A DNA stretch of 64,000 nt from Gottfriedia luciferensis (lineage in GTDB: Bacteria; Bacillota; Bacilli; Bacillales; Bacillaceae_G): NCBI RefSeq assembly GCF_001712755.1, contig NZ_MDKC01000013.1, forward strand, positions 1-64,000. The letters are read 5' to 3'. The translations under genes were made by a program, and so were the position numbers. This document shows, piece after piece, positions 58,257 through 64,000 of the stretch (its first letter is position 1; each line of letters opens with the position of its first letter). The notes below the pieces were generated by a model. The model ran no database searches and was not told the origin of the DNA. It worked only from the letters and a program-made list of their open reading frames with translations.

Positions 58257-59519
58257 ATGAAAGCGGCATTAATAGGAGCGGGAAGTAGAGGATTTTACGC
58301 ATACGGTTCATATGCTTTACAGTATCCACATGAAATACAATTCATTGCTGTAGCTGAGCCAAATAAAGAAAAAAGAGAAAAGTTTGCGGAAGCTCACAAT
58401 ATCCCTGAAAATATGAGATTTGAAGACTGGACTGAGTTATTAGAAAAAGAACAGCTATGTGAGGCATTATTAATTTGTAGTCCAGATCGTAATCATTATA
58501 AGCCAGTTATGAAGGCAATTGAAAAAGGATATAGTATTTTATTAGAAAAACCGATGTCACCGGAACCAATTGAGACGTTAGAAATAGCTGAAGCGGCAGA
58601 AAGGCATAATACATTATTAACAGTTTGTCATGTTATGAGATATGCGCCATTTTATCAAGCACTAAAAGAAGTTGTTGATCGAAAAGTAATTGGCGATATC
58701 ATATCAATCCAGTGGAATGAGAATGTAGGTTACTTTCATCAAGCTCATAGTTTTGTACGTGGAAACTGGCGTAATTCGTCTGAATCTAGCTCAATGCTCT
58801 TACAAAAAAGTTGCCACGATATGGATATGCTTGCATGGCTGGTTGGTACAGAATGCAAGAGTGTATCTTCATATGGGAGTTTAACTTACTTTAAAAAAGA
58901 AAACGCACCAGAAGGCTCAACTCATCGCTGTTTGGATGGTTGTAAGGTAGAAAAGGAATGTCCTTATTCAGCAGCTAAATGGTATTTACATGACCGTGAT
59001 GTTTGGCCAGCAAATGTTATTTCAGCAAGTTCAAGTCTTGATAGTAGACTTAAGGCAATTCAAGAGGGACCATATGGACGTTGCGTATATCACTGTGACA
59101 ATGATGTTGTTGACCATCAAGTAGTTAATTTATTATTTGAAAATGACGTAACAGTTGCATTTACTATGACGGCATTTACAAATGAAACATTCCGTAACTT
59201 TAAAATTATGGGAACAAAAGGCGAAATAATAGGAAATGATGCTAAAAACGAAATTGAAGTTAATTATTTTTCAGGTAAGAAGGAATTAATTAAGCCATCA
59301 ACTGTAGATGGTGGCCATATGGGAGCCGATACAAGTATTATGGCTGATTTCATTCAACGTGTTACTAAGAAGGACAAAGGCAGCTTAACATCAGCTATCG
59401 TATCAGCTAAAAGTCATATGATCGCTTATGCTGCAGAAGAATCAAGAGTGTCAGGAACGATGGTTTCACTAGATGACTATGAAAAAAAATTAAGAATGAC
59501 AGAAGAGAGAGTTTTGTAG
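58257..59519 (+). CDS. Gfo/Idh/MocA-family oxidoreductase with cysteine-rich insert
   Basis: A 420-residue NAD(P)-dependent protein with the Rossmann motif ALIGAGSRGFYAYG, the family signature LLLEKPMSPEP-type (EKP) with catalytic-region Lys, and a C-terminal alpha/beta domain. The middle part has six cysteines in HRCLDGCKVEKECPYSA and GRCVYHCDND, a likely metal site. Family members oxidise sugars or inositols, and some are NAD-dependent glycosidases (GH4/GH109-like chemistry). Being at the end of the ABC operon, it probably acts on the imported sugar. The exact reaction is not determined. Confidence 0.85.
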   Translation: MKAALIGAGSRGFYAYGSYALQYPHEIQFIAVAEPNKEKREKFAEAHNIPENMRFEDWTELLEKEQLCEALLICSPDRNHYKPVMKAIEKGYSILLEKPMSPEPIETLEIAEAAERHNTLLTVCHVMRYAPFYQALKEVVDRKVIGDIISIQWNENVGYFHQAHSFVRGNWRNSSESSSMLLQKSCHDMDMLAWLVGTECKSVSSYGSLTYFKKENAPEGSTHRCLDGCKVEKECPYSAAKWYLHDRDVWPANVISASSSLDSRLKAIQEGPYGRCVYHCDNDVVDHQVVNLLFENDVTVAFTMTAFTNETFRNFKIMGTKGEIIGNDAKNEIEVNYFSGKKELIKPSTVDGGHMGADTSIMADFIQRVTKKDKGSLTSAIVSAKSHMIAYAAEESRVSGTMVSLDDYEKKLRMTEERVL

Positions 59520-59540
59520 AAATTTCTATTGCGACATAGT

Positions 59541-59605
59541 GTGGTATCTTTTTCAATATTATGTATAATAGATGTATATTTAACTGGTTATGACAAAGAT
59601 ACCAC
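59541..59605 (+). promoter_or_regulatory. gntR upstream control region with operator-like and long inverted repeats
   Basis: TGGTTATGACAAAGATACCA (59585-59604) belongs to the operator family seen before the transporter. A perfect 11-bp inverted repeat, GTGGTATCTTT (59541-59551) and AAAGATACCAC (59595-59605), encloses a TATAAT (59564-59569). This suggests autoregulation through looping or paired half-sites. Confidence 0.55.
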
Positions 59606-59619
59606 TAAAGGAGCTAATC

Positions 59620-60339
59620 ATGGTAGAAAAGGATTCCCGACTTCCTCTTTATTATCAATTAATGGATATTTTATTAGAAAAAATTGAATCAGGCGAACTA
59701 GCTGAAAACGATCAGCTACCATCTGAACGAGAATTATGTGATACGTATCAAGTTAGCCGAACAACGGTAAGGCAGACGATGCAAGAACTTGAAAAACAAG
59801 GCTATATTTATAAAGTTCATGGCAAGGGGACATACGTTTCAGAAAGAACGTATAACCAAAGTCTTGTAAAATTTTATAGTTTTACAGAAGAAATGAAAAA
59901 AGCAGGGAAAATCCCAACGACAACAGTCGTTTCTTTTGAAAAAATAAATTGTGACAGTAAAGTAGCAAAGGTCATGGATCTATCGGTAGAAGAAGAGGTA
60001 TTTAAGATTGTTCGGTTAAGACTTGCAGATCAAGAACCGATGTTATATGAAACCTCTTATGTACCTGTAAAGGATTTTAAAAATCTTTCAAGTGAAGAAT
60101 TGCAAAATACACCAATGTATGAAATCTTCAGAACTCAATATAATGTGAATATTTCTAGAGCTTTAGAAAGCTTTATGGCTGTTAGTGCAAATAAAGTGGA
60201 GTCAGAAATGCTAAACATTATCGAAGGTGCACCATGTCTAATGCTTAAACGAGTAACTTATGATCAGAGCAAAGTAATTGAGTATACAATTTCTATTGCA
60301 AGAGGGGATAAATTTACTTATACAGTAGAGTTGAAGTAG
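59620..60339 (+). CDS. GntR-family (HutC subfamily) transcriptional regulator
   Basis: A 239-residue repressor with an N-terminal winged helix (LPLYYQLMDILLEKIESGELAENDQLPSERELCDTYQVSRTTVRQTMQELEKQGYIYKVHGKGTYV) and a C-terminal UTRA effector domain (about 80-235), as in NagR/YvoA, AgaR-type and FrlR. The effector is probably a phosphorylated sugar of the pathway. An upstream ATG at 59590 has no ribosome site and lies in the operator; ATG 59620 follows AAAGGAG. It lies between the two halves of the cluster it likely controls. Confidence 0.92.
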   Translation: MVEKDSRLPLYYQLMDILLEKIESGELAENDQLPSERELCDTYQVSRTTVRQTMQELEKQGYIYKVHGKGTYVSERTYNQSLVKFYSFTEEMKKAGKIPTTTVVSFEKINCDSKVAKVMDLSVEEEVFKIVRLRLADQEPMLYETSYVPVKDFKNLSSEELQNTPMYEIFRTQYNVNISRALESFMAVSANKVESEMLNIIEGAPCLMLKRVTYDQSKVIEYTISIARGDKFTYTVELK

Positions 60340-60343
60340 ACAC

Positions 60344-60440
60344 TTCAGACTGGCCATCACCGCTCGCTTGCAATCAGTCTGAAAACCAGCTTTTAATGGA
60401 TTTTTCTACACACTAAAAATAGATACAGAAGTATCTATTT
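60344..60440 (+). repeat. Two inverted repeats between gntR and agaS
   Basis: TTCAGACTG/CAGTCTGAA (60344-60352/60375-60383) encloses a relatively GC-rich loop, and AAATAGATAC/GTATCTATTT (60417-60426/60431-60440) forms a perfect 10-bp stem with a 4-base loop. Neither has a good T tract, so they are weak terminators at most. Confidence 0.5.
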
Positions 60441-60448
60441 AACCTAAC

Positions 60449-60468
60449 TGGTAATGATGACACTAACA
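60449..60468 (+). promoter_or_regulatory. Operator-like site before agaS
   Basis: TGGTAATGATGACACTAACA lies 23 bases before the agaS start. Its left half, TGGTAATGA, is identical to the first operator, and outer AACTG/CAGTT arms add symmetry. It overlaps the leader just before the Shine-Dalgarno sequence. Confidence 0.55.
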
Positions 60469-60490
60469 GTTAAAATAGGAGGAAGTAAAT

Positions 60491-62550
<2,060 letters not shown>

Positions 62551-62554
62551 AAAA

Positions 62555-63514
62555 ATGATTGCTACAATTACATTAAACCCAGCCATTGATATTCGATATA
62601 ATCTTCCCGTCTTACACTTAGATGACGTTAATCGTGTTACAGCTGTAGATAAAACAGCTGGTGGAAAAGGACTTAACGTTTCACGTGTATTATCTCAACT
62701 GGGAGTTAAAGTTACTTGTACCGGATTTTTAGGTGGAAAAAGTGGCGAGTGGATAGCTGGTCAGCTCCAAAATTACAATTTAATTAATCATTTTGTAGAA
62801 ATAAGAGGAGAGACGAGATTTTGTTTAGCAATTGAATCTAAAGAAGGTCATACAGAAATTCTTGAACAAGGACCTGAGATATCGGAGAATGAAAGAGAAG
62901 AATTTTTGAAAAATTTCGATACCATTCTAGAATCAAATAACTATATTGTAGGTTCTGGCAGCTTGCCTTATGGAATCGGTTCTGATTTTTATAGAGACCT
63001 AATAGAAAAAACAAAACAAAAAGGGAAATATTTTCTTTTAGATTCAAGTGGAGAATCTCTAGCCCAAGGTGTAAAGGGAAAGCCTTTTTTAATTAAGCCG
63101 AACAGAGAAGAGTTTTGCAAGTTAATCGGGTTAAACCAATTATCAATAGAAGATATGATTTTGCACGCTAGGGAAATATGCCAAAAGGGTACCCAATACG
63201 TTTTACTTTCTTTAGGAAAAGAAGGTGCTATTTTAATTAGCGAGAACGTCACACTGCAGGCAATCATTCCAACTTTGACAGATGTGCACCAAGTTGGATC
63301 AGGAGATAGCATGCTTGCAGGCTTTGCCTTTGCGCATTCGAAAGGCTATTCAATTGAAGCTATTTTAAAGTGGTCATGTGCCTGCGGGATATCTAATGCT
63401 GCCTCAGAGCGGACTGGATCAGTTGAATTAACAAAAGTTCAACATTACTTTAATCTCATTAAAGTGAAGGAGTTAACAGGGGGCGATTATGGTGGAAAAT
63501 ATAGTTTGTTTTGA
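62555..63514 (+). CDS. PfkB-family hexose-phosphate kinase, probably tagatose-6-phosphate kinase
   Basis: A 319-residue kinase of the LacC/FruK group with the N-terminal signature TLNPAIDIRYNL and TAGGKGLNVSRVLSQLG, and the C-terminal VGSGDSMLAGFAFA with catalytic Asp. LacC and FruK cannot be told apart securely by eye, but coupling to agaS and a tagatose-type aldolase favours tagatose-6-phosphate as substrate. The ATG is four bases after the aldolase stop. The next gene overlaps its end by 26 bases. Confidence 0.87.
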   Translation: MIATITLNPAIDIRYNLPVLHLDDVNRVTAVDKTAGGKGLNVSRVLSQLGVKVTCTGFLGGKSGEWIAGQLQNYNLINHFVEIRGETRFCLAIESKEGHTEILEQGPEISENEREEFLKNFDTILESNNYIVGSGSLPYGIGSDFYRDLIEKTKQKGKYFLLDSSGESLAQGVKGKPFLIKPNREEFCKLIGLNQLSIEDMILHAREICQKGTQYVLLSLGKEGAILISENVTLQAIIPTLTDVHQVGSGDSMLAGFAFAHSKGYSIEAILKWSCACGISNAASERTGSVELTKVQHYFNLIKVKELTGGDYGGKYSLF

Positions 63515-64000
63515 TATCGGTGGTACATTTATCAAATTTGGACTAATAAATCGTGATGGGCATTTAGTTTACAAAGATAAGGTACCAACACCTAAAAGTA
63601 ATATACAAAAGCTGCTTCCTGAACTTTTAGCTGAGAAAATAAAAAAGCTCCAAAATGATTTTTTAATAGCAGGAATCGGAATCTCCTCGTGTGGTCTTGT
63701 AAATCATGAAACAGGTGAAATTTTATTTTCCAACAATATACCAGACTATTCAGGAATGAAGCTTGGAGAAATACTTTTCAATTTATTTAAATTACCCGTT
63801 AGTGTAGAAAATGATGTGAAAAGTGCTTGCATCGGTGAAATGTGGAAAGGCGCAATACAAGGAAAGAAAGATGTAGTTTTTCTAACATTAGGAACAGGTA
63901 TTGGAAGCACCATTATCATAGATGGGAAGATTGTAAGCGGATCTCGTTATTTAGCTGGTGAACTAGGTCATACCGTCATTATTAATAACGGACGTTCTTG
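63489..64000 (+). CDS. ROK-family sugar kinase (3' end beyond window)
   Basis: A partial frame of 170 codons reaching the window end without a stop. It begins MVENIVCFDIGGTFIKFGLI (phosphate-binding DxGGT) and contains ISSCGLVNHETG, VENDVKSACIGEMWKGA, FLTLGTGIGSTIIIDGK and GELGHTVI, all ROK hallmarks. The final residues NNGRS should lead into the zinc-binding CxCGxxGC. The ATG at 63489 follows AGGGGG and overlaps the preceding gene. It may phosphorylate the imported amino sugar (N-acetylgalactosamine- or glucosamine-type kinase), an inference from context. Confidence 0.9.
   Translation, partial: MVENIVCFDIGGTFIKFGLINRDGHLVYKDKVPTPKSNIQKLLPELLAEKIKKLQNDFLIAGIGISSCGLVNHETGEILFSNNIPDYSGMKLGEILFNLFKLPVSVENDVKSACIGEMWKGAIQGKKDVVFLTLGTGIGSTIIIDGKIVSGSRYLAGELGHTVIINNGRS

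Noticed and set aside
62675-62692. GTTTCACGTG stretch in the PfkB-family kinase gene resembling parS
   Set aside because: Only the left half matches; the right half (TATTATC) has no complement to it, so it is not a parS site.

Overview
The window spans the chromosomal replication origin of a low-GC, endospore-forming Bacillaceae bacterium. The protein sequences are close to Bacillus subtilis/B. cereus orthologues throughout, but the species cannot be fixed from this window. Sporulation genes (spoIIIJ, yyaC, a soj/spo0J-type parA-parB pair), Bacillus-type AGGAGG ribosome binding sites with many TTG/GTG starts, and the WalRK system support this. A few layout details are more B. cereus-like than B. 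subtilis-like: no remB/yaaB between recF and gyrB, and an MscS channel plus a DUF951 gene between yyaC and ychF.

Layout. Positions 1-9404 read leftwards: dnaA, dnaN, yaaA, recF, gyrB, gyrA, then the 5' end of a 16S rRNA gene with its promoters. The oriC DNA lies on both sides of dnaA: DnaA boxes upstream (about 9540-9810), and between dnaA and dnaN a box/GC/DnaA-trio/AT-rich unwinding module. From 10151 nearly everything reads rightwards: rpmH, rnpA, spoIIIJ, jag, mnmE, mnmG, rsmG, noc, parA, parB, (yyaC reversed), mscS, DUF951, ychF, rpsF-ssb-rpsR, yybS, gdpP, rplI, dnaC, purA, four tRNAs, the wal operon (walR-K-H-I-J), a small CxxH/CxxC gene and rlmH. All of this is conserved origin-proximal core. 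Three perfect parS sites (before noc, in parB, in walK), one near-match in recF, and a second DnaA-box cluster just before rlmH are embedded in it.

From about 37.4 kb the content becomes accessory. It holds a secreted lamin-tail/DNA-RNA endonuclease (reverse strand), an OmpR-type two-component system with a multi-membrane-span kinase, a membrane-anchored BNR/Asp-box protein, and an 8-kb gene for a 2673-residue Vpr-like S8 protease with dockerin-like, Shr/DUF1533-like and tandem C-terminal repeat modules. Malate:quinone oxidoreductase (mqo) follows.

The right end (54.8-64 kb) is an amino-sugar cluster: an ABC importer (binding lipoprotein and two permeases, no ATPase in view), a Gfo/Idh/MocA oxidoreductase, a GntR/HutC regulator, then AgaS-type isomerase/deaminase, a class II tagatose-bisphosphate-type aldolase, a PfkB-family kinase and a ROK kinase cut by the window end. 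Together they suggest uptake and breakdown of galactosamine or N-acetylgalactosamine through tagatose-6-P and tagatose-1,6-bisphosphate. A shared TGGTAATGA-type operator occurs four times before these genes.

No insertion sequence, prophage or CRISPR array was seen. The most unusual items are the giant protease and its neighbours, the Gfo/Idh gene inside the amino-sugar cluster, a three-copy 32-bp phased repeat before mqo, and a long palindrome between dnaN and yaaA.
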